DNA of 64,000 nt from Pseudonocardia autotrophica (GTDB lineage: Bacteria > Actinomycetota > Actinomycetes > Mycobacteriales > Pseudonocardiaceae), in contig NZ_AP018921.1 in the NCBI RefSeq assembly GCF_003945385.1, positions 62,001 through 126,000 on the forward strand. The letters run 5' to 3'. The notes under the pieces were generated by a model. The model saw only the letters and a program-made list of their open reading frames with translations, did no database searches and was not told the DNA's origin. This document shows, piece after piece, positions 24,325-33,155 of this stretch (its first letter is position 1; every line of letters begins with the position of its first letter). The translations under genes and the position numbers were made by a program.

Positions 24325-25885
24325 AAGACCGTTCAGTTAGCGGTAGCCGCGCTGGTGCAAGGACCGGGGCTGGCGGTGTGTCGTGAGGAAGTGGGAGCGG
24401 AGCTCTGTGAGGAGATAGGGGCGTCCGCCAAGACATCCCCGCCCCTCACGAGGAGCTCCGCTGAGCACGGATTCTGTCATCAATCGTGTCGTCACCGCCG
24501 CTGGTGACCGGTTTGCCGCCGGGCATGTCGGTGAGCTGACCCGGATCGTGCCGTTCGAGATGGTCGACGCCGCGCTGGCCGAGACCGGTACGACGCAACG
24601 CCGGGTCCGGGCCCTGCCCTCACGGGTGGTGGTGTATCTGCTGCTCGCGGCCGCGTTGTTCGCCGATCTGGGCTATCCGCAGGTGTGGACCCACATGATC
24701 GCTGGACTGGATCTGGACCCCGGCGATGCGGGTGCGGGCCGGGTCCGGGTTCCCTCGGCGTCGGCGTTGTGTCAGGCACGCCGGCGGATCGGTGCCGCGC
24801 CGCTGCGCGCGCTGTTCGACCTGCTCCGCGGCCCGGCCGGCGGACCGCGGACCCGCGGACTGTGGTGGCGGGGGCTGTTGATCTGCGCGATCGACGGTAC
24901 CCAGATGTGCGTGCCCGACAGCCCGGCCAACCTCGCCGTGTACCGGCGCGGCGGCGGTCATCACGGCGGCACCGGGTATCCGATGCTGCGCCTGGTCGCG
25001 TTGGTGTGTTGCGGGACCCGGACCGTCATCGAGGCCGCGTTCGGTTCCGATCGGCGCAGCGAGACCGCCATGACCACCGGTCCGAGCGGGCTGACCGCGG
25101 CGATGCGGCCCGGGATGATCGTGCTCGCCGATCGCCACTACGGCTACGCCCCGACGATCACCGCGCTCGCCGCGACCGGCGCGGACCTGCTGATCCGGGT
25201 CCGCAACAACCACCGCTACCGGGTCGAGCAGTACCTGCCCGACGGATCGTTCCTCTCGCAGATCGGGTCGCTACCGGTCCGTGTCGTGCGGGTGAATGTC
25301 ACGATCCGCACCACGGCCGGTCGGCGGTGCGAGACCTATCAGCTGGTGACCACGGTCCGTGATCCGAGCTGCTCGGTACTCGAGCTGGCCCGGCTCTACC
25401 ACCAGCGGTGGGAGATCGAGACCAGCTATTTCGAGCTGAAGTCGACCATCCTGCGCGGGCGGGTCCTGCGCGCCCGCACCCCGCAAGGCATCGACCAAGA
25501 AGTCTACGCCCTGCTGGTCACCTACCAGGCCCTGCGGATCGCGATCGCCGACGCCCTGGCCGAGCGCCCCGACCTCGACCCGGACCGGGCCAGCTTCACG
25601 ATCGCGTTGACCACCGCCCGCGCCCAGCTCACCGCCGCCGCGGGCGTACTGGCCAACCCGGTCGACCTCATCGGCGTGATCGGACGACGAGTCCTCGACG
25701 CCCTCTTACCCGCTCGACGAGCCCGAACCAGTCCACGCGTGGTCAAGCGAGCGATCTCCAACTACACCGTCAAGACCAGCCAGAACCGAGTCCGGGGACC
25801 CAGCCGCACATACACCGTCGAGATCAACACACTCGCGGCCGACGATGCTTGACCACCGCACACCGGCCCTAACTGAACGGTCTTG
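24325..25885 (+). mobile_element. IS4-type insertion sequence with 10-bp target duplication
   Basis: The element is 1561 bp with perfect 17-bp terminal inverted repeats, CAAGACCGTTCAGTTAG at 24325-24341 and its complement at 25869-25885. It is flanked by the exact direct repeat CATCTAGTCC (24315-24324 and 25886-25895), a 10-bp target duplication. One full-length transposase gene lies inside. The perfect ends and duplication indicate a recent insertion. Confidence 0.95.
24461..25852 (+). CDS. IS4-family DDE transposase
   Basis: A 463-residue transposase. Conserved sequence extends upstream of the first GTG in frame (24548): STDSVINRVVTAAGDRFAAG and HVGELTRIVPFEMVDAAL. CTG 24461 fits as start, with AGGAG 5 bp before it. 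Catalytic residues: Asp in LICAIDGTQMCVPD, Asp in IVLADRHYGYAPT, and Glu in the Y-(2)-R-(3)-E-(6)-K signature YHQRWEIETSYFELKSTI. The C-terminal tail is basic. It is intact and full length for the IS4 group. A CTG start may keep transposase levels low. Confidence 0.9.
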   Translation: MSTDSVINRVVTAAGDRFAAGHVGELTRIVPFEMVDAALAETGTTQRRVRALPSRVVVYLLLAAALFADLGYPQVWTHMIAGLDLDPGDAGAGRVRVPSASALCQARRRIGAAPLRALFDLLRGPAGGPRTRGLWWRGLLICAIDGTQMCVPDSPANLAVYRRGGGHHGGTGYPMLRLVALVCCGTRTVIEAAFGSDRRSETAMTTGPSGLTAAMRPGMIVLADRHYGYAPTITALAATGADLLIRVRNNHRYRVEQYLPDGSFLSQIGSLPVRVVRVNVTIRTTAGRRCETYQLVTTVRDPSCSVLELARLYHQRWEIETSYFELKSTILRGRVLRARTPQGIDQEVYALLVTYQALRIAIADALAERPDLDPDRASFTIALTTARAQLTAAAGVLANPVDLIGVIGRRVLDALLPARRARTSPRVVKRAISNYTVKTSQNRVRGPSRTYTVEINTLAADDA

Positions 25886-25895
25886 CATCTAGTCC

Positions 25896-26173
25896 ACGTC
25901 ACCGCGAACGCCACGATCGAACTGCTCGCAGCCTTTCTTCTTGCCTGACAACCACACCAGGAGCCGAGGGTCAACGATACGGGCGGTGCCCATTTCGGCT
26001 CCGCCTTCGCCGGTACCGCTGTGTCGCCCAGGCTGTCCCGCCGCGGCCAGCACGATCCGCAATCGTGCTGGCCAATGCATTCGCCATCGTCAACCGTCGA
26101 GTCCACCCCGTCAACCGGCGGCCGATCCCAATTCGTCGCTCCAGGGCAGCAGCACGGATGACGTAGATGTTGC
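25896..26173. other. short stretch between the IS4 element and lsr2
   Basis: No gene is recognised. The minus strand near 25920-26000 contains GTARIVDPRLLVWLSGKKKG, which sounds protein-like, but it has no start and is cut by the IS insertion, so it could be the end of a disrupted gene. Confidence 0.3.
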
Positions 26174-26836
26174 TCAGGCTGTGGCGGTGCCGGAGCCGAC
26201 GCGCTTCGCCCAGGCGCGATAGTTCGAGATGAGGTCGTGCTTCAGCTGACCGCGGGGCTTCACCTCGATTCCTTGCTCCTGCGCCCAGGAACGGATCTGT
26301 TCACGGTCGGTTTTGGTCAGCCCATCCCGGCCGACGGCCGGCACGGATGTGTCAGCTCCGGCCCCGACCGCGGCCGGTGTCGCCGCACCGTCGTCGGTTT
26401 CCGGCTGGCGCGCCACGCTCTGGCGCTGGTCAGCCGGTCCGGCTGTGGCAGGGTTCGCGGTGGCTGCTGGTGGTTCTGCCTCGCGGGCGGGCAGCGCATC
26501 GGGATTGTCGGCGTGGAAAGCGGCGCTGATGCGCGCGGGGATCCGGCCCCGGTGGGGCACCGCGTACCCGTGGGCACGCGCCCACGTGCGGATTGCTTGA
26601 TTCTGGGCGCGGCGGGCACTGGCGGCTGCAGAGCTTGTGGCTGGCTGGGCACCGCGTGGCCCTGGCTGCGGCCGGGCCACATCACCGAAGGCAGCGAGCG
26701 CGTCCCGTAGTGCGGCTGCGTGAGGTGCACTGAGGTCGATCTCGTAGGCTTTCCGGTCCAGCGAGAACCGCACGGTCTCCGCAGCCGGCGAACCATCGAG
26801 ATCATCTATGAGCTTCACCTGCGTGACGCGCGTCAT
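26174..26836 (-). CDS. lsr2: Lsr2-family nucleoid protein with two DNA-binding domains
   Basis: A 220-residue xenogeneic silencer, about twice the length of normal Lsr2 (112 aa). Residues 1-52 match the dimerisation domain (TRVTQVKLIDDLDGSPAAET, VRFSLDRKAYEIDLS, AALRDALAAF). Two Lsr2-type C-terminal DNA-binding domains follow. One is at 79-107 (AIRTWARAHGYAV, RGR hook at 96-98). The other is at 178-210 (IRSWAQEQGIEV, RGQ at 195-197). They are joined by a Pro/Ala-rich linker. Lsr2 binds the minor groove of AT-rich DNA and silences foreign genes. The second hook has Gln for Arg, which may change affinity. It sits beside mobile elements. Confidence 0.88.
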   Translation of the reverse strand: MTRVTQVKLIDDLDGSPAAETVRFSLDRKAYEIDLSAPHAAALRDALAAFGDVARPQPGPRGAQPATSSAAASARRAQNQAIRTWARAHGYAVPHRGRIPARISAAFHADNPDALPAREAEPPAATANPATAGPADQRQSVARQPETDDGAATPAAVGAGADTSVPAVGRDGLTKTDREQIRSWAQEQGIEVKPRGQLKHDLISNYRAWAKRVGSGTATA

Positions 26837-27049
26837 GTGGCCGCCCCCATTCCTGAGTCATTTCCTGCCTCGGTGTCGCAGGACGGTGCTGAATGTGACA
26901 CGTCGGCGAGTGCGACCTTGCCGACGATACCGGCTGGCTGGGTCCCCAGGTCGTGGCCGCTGACGTTTCGGGACGCGAGGCATCGACGGCTGGTGCACAC
27001 CGCGGGGCGCTCGGTGAAACGTCCGTTTACGCATGCTTGCAGCTGCGAA

Positions 27050-27112
27050 AAGGGTCCGGTTGTTCCGGGTTCGAGCCGGAGACGACGACCTCGACCAGCT
27101 GAGCAGCGCGGC
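27050..27112 (-). other. tRNA-like relic lacking the anticodon arm
   Basis: On the minus strand the D-arm-like sequence GCTCAGCTGGTCGAG (27104-27090) is followed after only 9 nt by a perfect T-arm TCCGG-CTCGAAC-CCGGA (27080-27064). In a real tRNA about 25-28 nt including the anticodon arm would separate them. It lies about 200 bp beyond the end of the recombinase operon, a typical place for an attachment site. It may be a decayed tRNA or a rearranged att site. The rest of 26837-27317 holds no gene. Confidence 0.35.
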
Positions 27113-27317
27113 TCGGAAGGGGTGGCGGGGTCGGTGTGGTCTGGTCCGCGCCGCTGCCCCGCCACGGCACGCGGACACCATCATTCGCCGGACGCCCCGA
27201 GGCGTCCCTCAGGGTCCGCGACGTGCGTAGGGGCCGGTGGGGCTGGAGATTCCGTCGATGCCGATGTGGCATCTACCGCTCACCGTCTCGTGGGCGTCGC
27301 CCGCGTGGCGGGCGAGC

Positions 27318-28367
27318 TCAGATGTGTCCCTCGATGAGGGCGGTGATCCGGGCGTTGAGCGCATCGGCGTCGTCGGCGACTCCGTCGAGGAGGGTGAGGA
27401 CCTCGTCGAGGCTCTGCGGCGCCGGGGGTGTTGTCGTCTCGGGGGTGGGCGAGGCGTTGGCTTCCCGGTCCCCGCGGGACGGGGTGCCCGGCGCGGTGAC
27501 GCTGCTGGTGGCTCGGTGGGCGGCGAGGGCGAGTCGGGTGCGGATGGTGCGGGTGGTGATGGGGCGGTAGTCGTCGTGCCAGCCGTGCTGGTCGATGGCG
27601 GGCAGGAGGATCGCGGCGCGCTGCCAGCGCTGTGGGGTGCGGGGGTGGTGCTGGTGGTGGCTGTGGCGGGTGGGGGTGTGGGCTGCGGTGAGGTCCATGC
27701 GGGCCGAGCCGCGGCCCAGGCCGTCGAGGACGCCGAGGGTGTCGAGCCAGCGCACCACCGCGCAGGCCGGGCACGCGCGCGGGTCGGGATCTGTGGGCAT
27801 GTCCTGGTCGGCGACCGAGACCTGATCGTCGGGGTTCTCGCCGCCGGAGCCGGCGACGGTGACCGCGTCCGGGAGCAGGGCTCGGGCGTCGCGGTGGGAG
27901 AGGTCGAGGCCGATGGTGGCCACGATGAGGAAGGCGTCGCGGCGGCCGTGCAGGCCGTGGGGCCAGCCGCGGGTGGGGCAGGCGGCGAGCAGCGGGCCCG
28001 CCGCGGTCCAGCGCTGCTGGGCCGGTCGCGGGGGCGGGGGTGCGGCGGGGCCGTGGTCCGGGCGGGACAGTAGGTAGCCGGCGCGGCGGTGGGCGGCGGC
28101 GATCGCCCGCACCCGGCGGGCCAGGGTGGCCGGTCGGGCCGGTAGTGCGGTGAAGAACCCGGTCAGGGTGTCCACGGTGGTCGGCAACACGGGCTGGCCG
28201 GTGGCGGTGGTGTAGTCGCAGAACAGCGCCCACTCCCGCGCATAGCTCGGCCCGGCCGCATCCCGCAGCATCGCCGCCCGATTCTCCGGCGTGGCGGGTT
28301 CGGAGGTGGCAGCAGTGGCCCGGCCGACTGTGGCACCGGATGCATCATTTCCTACTTGACTGGTCAT
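27318..28367 (-). CDS. recombinase paralog lacking the catalytic domain
   Basis: A 349-residue protein whose first 230 residues parallel the upstream integrase: SYAREWALFCDYTTATGQPV, an arm-binding/SAM-like region with RVRAIAAAHRRAGYL, then RDAFLIVATIGLDLSHRDAR and CPACAVVRWLDTLG. The arginine motif is replaced (LSHRDA versus LRRGEL), and there is no HxxR box or catalytic tyrosine. The C-terminus instead ends in a Pro-rich stretch and an acidic coil (LDEVLTLLDGVADDADALNA). It overlaps the integrase stop by ATGA. It cannot cleave DNA alone, and may act as an accessory or directionality factor or as a structural subunit of the synapse. Confidence 0.7.
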   Translation of the reverse strand: MTSQVGNDASGATVGRATAATSEPATPENRAAMLRDAAGPSYAREWALFCDYTTATGQPVLPTTVDTLTGFFTALPARPATLARRVRAIAAAHRRAGYLLSRPDHGPAAPPPPRPAQQRWTAAGPLLAACPTRGWPHGLHGRRDAFLIVATIGLDLSHRDARALLPDAVTVAGSGGENPDDQVSVADQDMPTDPDPRACPACAVVRWLDTLGVLDGLGRGSARMDLTAAHTPTRHSHHQHHPRTPQRWQRAAILLPAIDQHGWHDDYRPITTRTIRTRLALAAHRATSSVTAPGTPSRGDREANASPTPETTTPPAPQSLDEVLTLLDGVADDADALNARITALIEGHI

Positions 28368-29602
28368 AGGCCGAGTTGGGTGACGGCGTTACCGAGCAGG
28401 GGGGCGTGGTCGCGGTCGTAGGTCTCGACCATGGCGTCGCTGGAGTGGCGGGTCTGGCGGCGCACGGCGCGGTGATCGGCCCCGGCCCGCCGCGCGGTGG
28501 TGACGAACCCGGCCCGTAGCGAGTGGAACCCCACCGGGCCGGGCAGCCGGGCGGTGTGTGCGCGGCGGCGGATCATCGCGTGTAGGGCGTCGCCGGTGAT
28601 CGCGGTGTCGGTCAGGGTGCCGCCGCGGCGGACCGCGCGCAGCAGTGGCGCCTCGTCCGTGAGTGTCGGTACCGGTGCCGGACCGGGTGCGCGCCCCGGG
28701 CCGGTGGGGGCGTCGTCGGGCCCGGTGGCCGGGTCGGGGTGCGGGTAGAGGTGATCCTGCTCGGCCCAGACCGGAGTGGACAGGACCGCCCGCATCAGCG
28801 CGGCCCGGCCCCGGGGTGCGGCCTCGAGGAGCCGCAGCCAGCGCAGCACCGCGCACGGCGGGCACGTCCCCGCACAGGTCCCGTAGGGCAGGACCACGGT
28901 GGCGCCGTGGGCGTCCTGGTCAGTCTTCGATGACCGGATCCGCACGTGCAGCCCGTCGGCGGGGTGAAAGTGCAGGTCCCCGACGGTCAGGGCGGCGAGC
29001 TCGCCGCGGCGCAGCGCCCCGGCGAACCCGGCCAGGAGCACGACGCTGTCGCGGGCGGCGGTGATCCCGCCCGGCCACGTCCCGTACTCCATTCCCGACA
29101 GCAGGGTGCGGAGGTCGTCGAGGAGCAGCGGGCGCATCTGGTGCGTGGCGTGTGCGCGGGCCCGCTTGATCCCAGTGAGCACCGCACCGACGGCCGGATC
29201 CCGGGTCGGGGACGGGTGGCCGGCGTCGCGGTGCACGGCGGCAATCGCGGCCAGGCGCCGCGCCATCGTCGCCGGGGAGAACACTGCCGCCCCGTCGGCG
29301 GTGCGGGTGGCCTCCAGGTCGGCGAGGTAGAGCCGCACCGTGTTCACCTCGGCCGGCAAGGCTTCGAGCGCGGCGGTGGTGCACCACCCGGTGAAGTGCG
29401 CCCAGTCGGCGGCGTAGGCGCGGTGCGTGCGTGGTGCGCGGGACGCGGTGGCGTGGGCGTCTGCCCGAGCGGCCAGAGCTTCCAAGGAGGCCGCCCGCTG
29501 CGCCGCGACACGCCGCTCCCCCGCCGGATCGCAGGGCCTGTCGATGGCCGCAGAGCCCGGTACCGGCTCCTTCTCGTCGTCCGCGGCGGCGCCAGAGCCC
29601 AT
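28364..29602 (-). CDS. tyrosine-family site-specific integrase
   Basis: A 412-residue recombinase from ATG 29602 (MGSGAAADDEKEPVPG), chosen for AAAGGGG upstream; the frame is open to 29704. A helical core-binding domain (YAADWAHFTGWCTTA, about 75-160) precedes the catalytic domain: Arg in GALRRGELAALTVG, H-x-x-R in FHSLRAGFVTTAR, His in TRHSSDAMVE and nucleophile Tyr in VETYDRDH. A CxxC-like CAGTCPPC lies mid-domain. All catalytic residues are present. It forms an ATGA-coupled operon with the catalytically empty paralog downstream. It probably drives integration or excision of a local element. Confidence 0.9.
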   Translation of the reverse strand: MGSGAAADDEKEPVPGSAAIDRPCDPAGERRVAAQRAASLEALAARADAHATASRAPRTHRAYAADWAHFTGWCTTAALEALPAEVNTVRLYLADLEATRTADGAAVFSPATMARRLAAIAAVHRDAGHPSPTRDPAVGAVLTGIKRARAHATHQMRPLLLDDLRTLLSGMEYGTWPGGITAARDSVVLLAGFAGALRRGELAALTVGDLHFHPADGLHVRIRSSKTDQDAHGATVVLPYGTCAGTCPPCAVLRWLRLLEAAPRGRAALMRAVLSTPVWAEQDHLYPHPDPATGPDDAPTGPGRAPGPAPVPTLTDEAPLLRAVRRGGTLTDTAITGDALHAMIRRRAHTARLPGPVGFHSLRAGFVTTARRAGADHRAVRRQTRHSSDAMVETYDRDHAPLLGNAVTQLGL

Positions 29603-29969
29603 CGGTGCCCCTTTCGTCGGCTGGGAGTGCGGGCGAGTGCCCGGTGACTCGTCAGCTAACCGGAGATTATCAGCGGTCTCAGCCGATAGGGCGGAAGTGA
29701 CCATGTGTCGGCTCTGCAGCCCCAGATATGGCGCCCCTCGTGTGCTCGACGCCGAACCAAAAGAGTTCCTGACCTGCGATTATAGTCAGTTGACGCTGAC
29801 CCGCGCCGCTGACATGCGGGCACTGTCAGGATCAGTGCGGTCGCCACCCCACCGATCCACTCAAAGGCTGAACTCGCGAGGACGCAGCCCTGGCCGACCC
29901 GTTCAGTACCGAGCAGGCGACGGTTGGCGCGCGGCAGTGCACCACCCGCGTCGAGGAGTTCGCGGCCAT
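29603..29969. other. intergenic region upstream of the integrase
   Basis: About 370 bp containing the integrase promoter region, AT-richer near 29650-29800. No gene recognised. TTATAGTCAG near 29780 could be a -10 or attachment-site element, but there is no supporting repeat. Confidence 0.3.
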
Positions 29970-30165
29970 CGAGCAGGGGCCATCAGCGCGTACCCGTCAC
30001 GGGCCCGGGAGTCGACCAACTCCTCACGGGCGCAGCGCTACCGGCGCATCGCCCGCCTCCGCAGCAAGAAGAAGGGCGATCGTCGCGGTCGGCCGCTCCG
30101 CCCTCGTTGCCGTGTGGCACCTGCTCTCCGACCCCGAGACCCGGTTCGTCGATCTCGGCCGGCCC
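29970..30165 (+). pseudogene. IS110-type transposase 3' relic
   Basis: One frame gives SSRAQRYRRIARLRSKKK, and after a shift another gives RRAIVAVGRSALVAVWHLLS then DPETRFVDLG. This matches the C-terminal end of IS110-family transposases (YRRIARRRG..KAIVAVA...WHLL.DP..RY.DLG). It is truncated at both sides and abuts the IS1182 relic, which runs the other way. Confidence 0.6.
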
Positions 30166-30560
30166 GGTCGTCCCAGTCGATCTGGGGCTTACCGAGCGCG
30201 GCGTAGTCGTCCCCGCTGCACAGTGCCGCCCGCAACAGCTCACACAGATCGGCGTCGGCAAGCAGCCCGCGCACCGCCGAGCGGATCAACGTCACGGTGT
30301 CCATCATGCCCACCGCGTCATACAGCGGGATCGAGTCCAGCACCCGGCGCCGGCCCAGCCCCGCCTCGCCCGCCGCCTGCAGTCCGACCTCGAAGAGATC
30401 CGGTCCGAGCGAGGCGACCGCGCCAGCCGGGCACGCATGTCCACCAACACCGTGCGCGCGAAGCCGTCCCAGCTACCGCAGTAACCGCCATCCCCGGCCA
30501 CGTAACGCCACCGCGCTCGAAGGCGTACCGCGACCGTGAGGCTCTCGGGCGTCCCGTCGA
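30150..30560 (-). pseudogene. IS1182-type transposase relic
   Basis: Minus-strand fragments are WDGFARTVLVDMRARLA, then after frameshifts RVLDSIPLYDAVGMMDTVTL and IRSAVRGLLADADLCELLRA, then DDYAALGKPQIDWDD. These follow the order in IS1182-family transposases. There are at least two frameshifts and neither terminus remains. Confidence 0.65.
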
Positions 30561-31463
30561 GCGTCGACCGCCTCCCCGGCCCGAGAGCCTGTCGAGGCGC
30601 TGCAGCACACCACATCACCGTGGCCACCACGGACGGCGGCACCGAGCACCGCCCCGATCGGGGTGAACCAGGAACTGGACGCAGCTGCCGCCCGTCGGGC
30701 GGTGTCGACGAGCCTTGGCCTCTGCATCTGCCGACTCCGAGGCCTCGGGTACCGAGGTCAAAATCCTGGGCCTATCGAGACACCCACCGAGCTCCACGCC
30801 TCGTCAGTAGTCCTCCAGACTAGACGAACGCTGCAGGTCAAAGCGCTATAAGCGATAGTGCAACCGATAGCAAGGATGCATGTTTTCAGAAACGCCTTTG
30901 TGATCCCGGGTATCAGCGTTTGCCTAATCGCTAAGGCTACAGCAACGATGCCTACTGCTCGGGTCGCAGGTTCATCAGTGCTCGTCGATGCACGCCTGGA
31001 AGCAAGTCCGCTACCCCGCCAGCGGGTGCGAGCCAGCAGGCGCCATCACGTCTGCGCGTCCACAAGCCCCACTACGCACACGATTGCAGGCATGGCGGCC
31101 CCACGGGGCGCCTGTCTGCCCTGCCGCCCGGACGTCTAGGTCTACGCAGGGCTGCGGCACGTCCCGTAAGTGCGTTGACCCGCTACCCCGCAGGTCTGGA
31201 GGAGTGCGTCTAGCCGTGTGTTCGAATCTCTACCGCAGGGCGCGCGTGTCGCTGCTTGCCACATCGCTACATTGCTCCCGAGAATGACCATCCGCGGCGG
31301 TGCTAGGTAGCCTCGGGCGGGTAAGCAACTCTCATCGCAACCCTGCTTGAAGGAAGCAAGGGGGCCACGTCCGGGAGAGGCGCCGCACGGGAGACCATCC
31401 CTGCGAGGGGGACAAGAGGCAGAAGAAGGATGGATGCGGTCAGTGGTTAGCTCGGGAGAGTCG
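30561..31463. other. 900-bp non-coding region upstream of parA
   Basis: No gene is recognised. The part at 30845-30960 is AT-richer and has short repeats of GCGATAG/CCGATAG/GCTATAAGCG type. Because a ParA/RHH pair follows immediately, a centromere (parS) or replication-control site is plausible here, but no iteron array of constant spacing could be seen. A tRNA-like TTCGAATC at about 31220 does not fold as a tRNA. Confidence 0.4.
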
Positions 31464-32414
31464 ATGGCAAAGCACGCTGAGGAAGTGGATCGGACAGTCG
31501 CGCTGGCCAGGACCATCGCCCTCGTCAACGACAAGGGAGGAGTCGGCAAGACGACCCTTGCCGTCAACCTCGCCGGGCAGTTGGCTGGTGCCGGTTTCGC
31601 CTGTCTCCTCGTTGACCTCAACCGACAGGCCAACGTCGCCCGCGACCTCGGCTACCGCGACACAGCCAGCGACGACCACGGCCGCAACCTCTTCGACGCG
31701 ATCACCGGACGCGGCCAGCTCGAACCTGTGCCGGGTGTTCGGCCTGGTCTCGATGTTGCTCCAGGTGGCATCGAGCTCGATGATCTCGTCTCGCACATGG
31801 TGGGGCGGATGAGTCGAGAAGGCTTGGACGCCAACCTCGCCTTGGGCAATGCGTTGTCGCCGCTCGCCCCCAACTACGACTTCGTCGTCATCGACTCCCC
31901 ACCCGAGGCCACGTTCCTTGTCGACCTGTGCCTGTACGCGGCGCGCTGGATCCTTATCCCGACCCGCAGTGACGGCGCCGGACTGGACGGCATGGCGAAC
32001 GTGGCCAAGCGGTTTGCGGTAGCCAAGCAGTACAACCCCGGGCTAAGCCTGCTCGGGGCGGTGTTGTTCGGCACCGGTGTTCGGTCGACGAGCATCCATG
32101 ACGAGGTCCGCGACGAGATCGCACAGGCCTTCGGCGGTCAGTCCCCGTTGTTCTCTGCCTTCATTAGATTCAGTGAGAAGACCGCGCAAGACGGCCGCCG
32201 TATGGGCCGGCTCGCACACGAGCTGGAGGAAGACCTGGCCGCGCAACCGGCATGGTGGAAGGCGCTTCGCGAGGGCAAGCGCCAAGGTCCTCGGATCTCA
32301 GCAACGGCGGCTTCGGTCGCAGGCGACTACCGTGACCTGGCCTTGGAGGTGCTGTCTGTTCTTCGCGAGGCCGAAGAACACCAGTCCGCCTCGCTGGAGG
32401 GGGCGCAGCAGTGA
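31464..32414 (+). CDS. parA: ParA-type partition ATPase
   Basis: A 316-residue protein from ATG 31464 (MAKHAEEVDRTVALAR), with GGGAGAG 6 bp upstream. The deviant Walker A is NDKGGVGKTTLAVNL (about 22-36), Walker A' is LLVDLNRQANVARDLGY and Walker B is YDFVVIDSPPEATF. These ATPases position plasmids or chromosomal origins by binding DNA non-specifically. The C-terminal 60 residues are helical and charged. It is coupled by GTGA overlap to a ribbon-helix-helix partner, the usual type Ib-like partition layout. Confidence 0.88.
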   Translation: MAKHAEEVDRTVALARTIALVNDKGGVGKTTLAVNLAGQLAGAGFACLLVDLNRQANVARDLGYRDTASDDHGRNLFDAITGRGQLEPVPGVRPGLDVAPGGIELDDLVSHMVGRMSREGLDANLALGNALSPLAPNYDFVVIDSPPEATFLVDLCLYAARWILIPTRSDGAGLDGMANVAKRFAVAKQYNPGLSLLGAVLFGTGVRSTSIHDEVRDEIAQAFGGQSPLFSAFIRFSEKTAQDGRRMGRLAHELEEDLAAQPAWWKALREGKRQGPRISATAASVAGDYRDLALEVLSVLREAEEHQSASLEGAQQ

Positions 32415-33040
32415 GTCAGAACAACTTGGCCGACGTCTTCGGCACGTCCGCACGGGACCTTGTCCGTCCGGGCGGCCAGCGGCCGGGGCGACAGGGCCAA
32501 CGATCGGCGCCTGCCGGAGCTGCGGACGGGCAGCGCGACTCGGCCCCTCCGGCGCCATCGACGGAACCGGTCGACCCGCCGGTGGCGCCTACGGAGAAGC
32601 CGGTCACGAAGGCAGACCCCGTAGTTGAGCAGGACTGGAGCGAGCAGGAGCCAGCTCCCGCGACCTCGCAGTCGATCGTGTATCTGGCCCCGGGCCTGCG
32701 AGACACGCTCGATGCTGCACGCAAGCGGGACCGACGCACGAACTCCGATCTGGTCTTCGACGCGATCGACCGGGCCCAGCATCAGCTCCCGGAACTGGTG
32801 ACTCGCCAGCAGCGCCAGGAGCGCCCTCCGAACAGCCTGTTCTCGGCGCGTCCGAGTCGTACACGTCAGCGAGCGACCTCGCCGTCGGAACGCACGGTGC
32901 CGTTCACTTTCCGGGCGACGGCGGACGAGTTGACCGTTATCGACCGGCTGGTCGAGGAAACCGGCGCCAGTTCGCGTAGTTCCCTGATCTCTGCCGCCCT
33001 CCATGCCACGTTCGCTCGAGGATCGCGCCGAAAGCGCTGA
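32411..33040 (+). CDS. partition partner with two ribbon-helix-helix domains
   Basis: A 209-residue protein. Residues 1-80 are Pro/Gln/Arg-rich and disordered, as in ParA-stimulating N-terminal tails. Two RHH-like units follow. One is at about 86-125 (QSIVYLAPGLRDTLDAARKR, NSDLVFDAIDRA). The other is at about 163-205 (RTVPFTFRATADELTVIDRL, SSRSSLISAALHATF). Small RHH proteins bind centromere repeats and load ParA; two domains in one chain are uncommon. GTGA overlap with parA and shared context support a centromere-binding role. Confidence 0.65.
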   Translation: MSQNNLADVFGTSARDLVRPGGQRPGRQGQRSAPAGAADGQRDSAPPAPSTEPVDPPVAPTEKPVTKADPVVEQDWSEQEPAPATSQSIVYLAPGLRDTLDAARKRDRRTNSDLVFDAIDRAQHQLPELVTRQQRQERPPNSLFSARPSRTRQRATSPSERTVPFTFRATADELTVIDRLVEETGASSRSSLISAALHATFARGSRRKR

Positions 33041-33155
33041 TGGAGTGTCCCGGCACAGCTCGAATCCTCTGCCCAGAAGGGGTCACAGGTAGGTCCGCGG
33101 AATCCCGCCGTCGACAGCTGTCTCAACGCGCGAAGGGCTGCCGGAGGCGCATGGG

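Noticed and set aside
30840..30960. Possible iteron array for plasmid replication
   Set aside because: The GATAG-type repeats are too few and unevenly spaced, and no replication initiator gene is recognised in the window.
31200..31240. TTCGAATC motif suggesting a tRNA T-loop
   Set aside because: The flanking five bases do not pair (GTGTG versus CTCTA) and no D-arm or acceptor stem is present.
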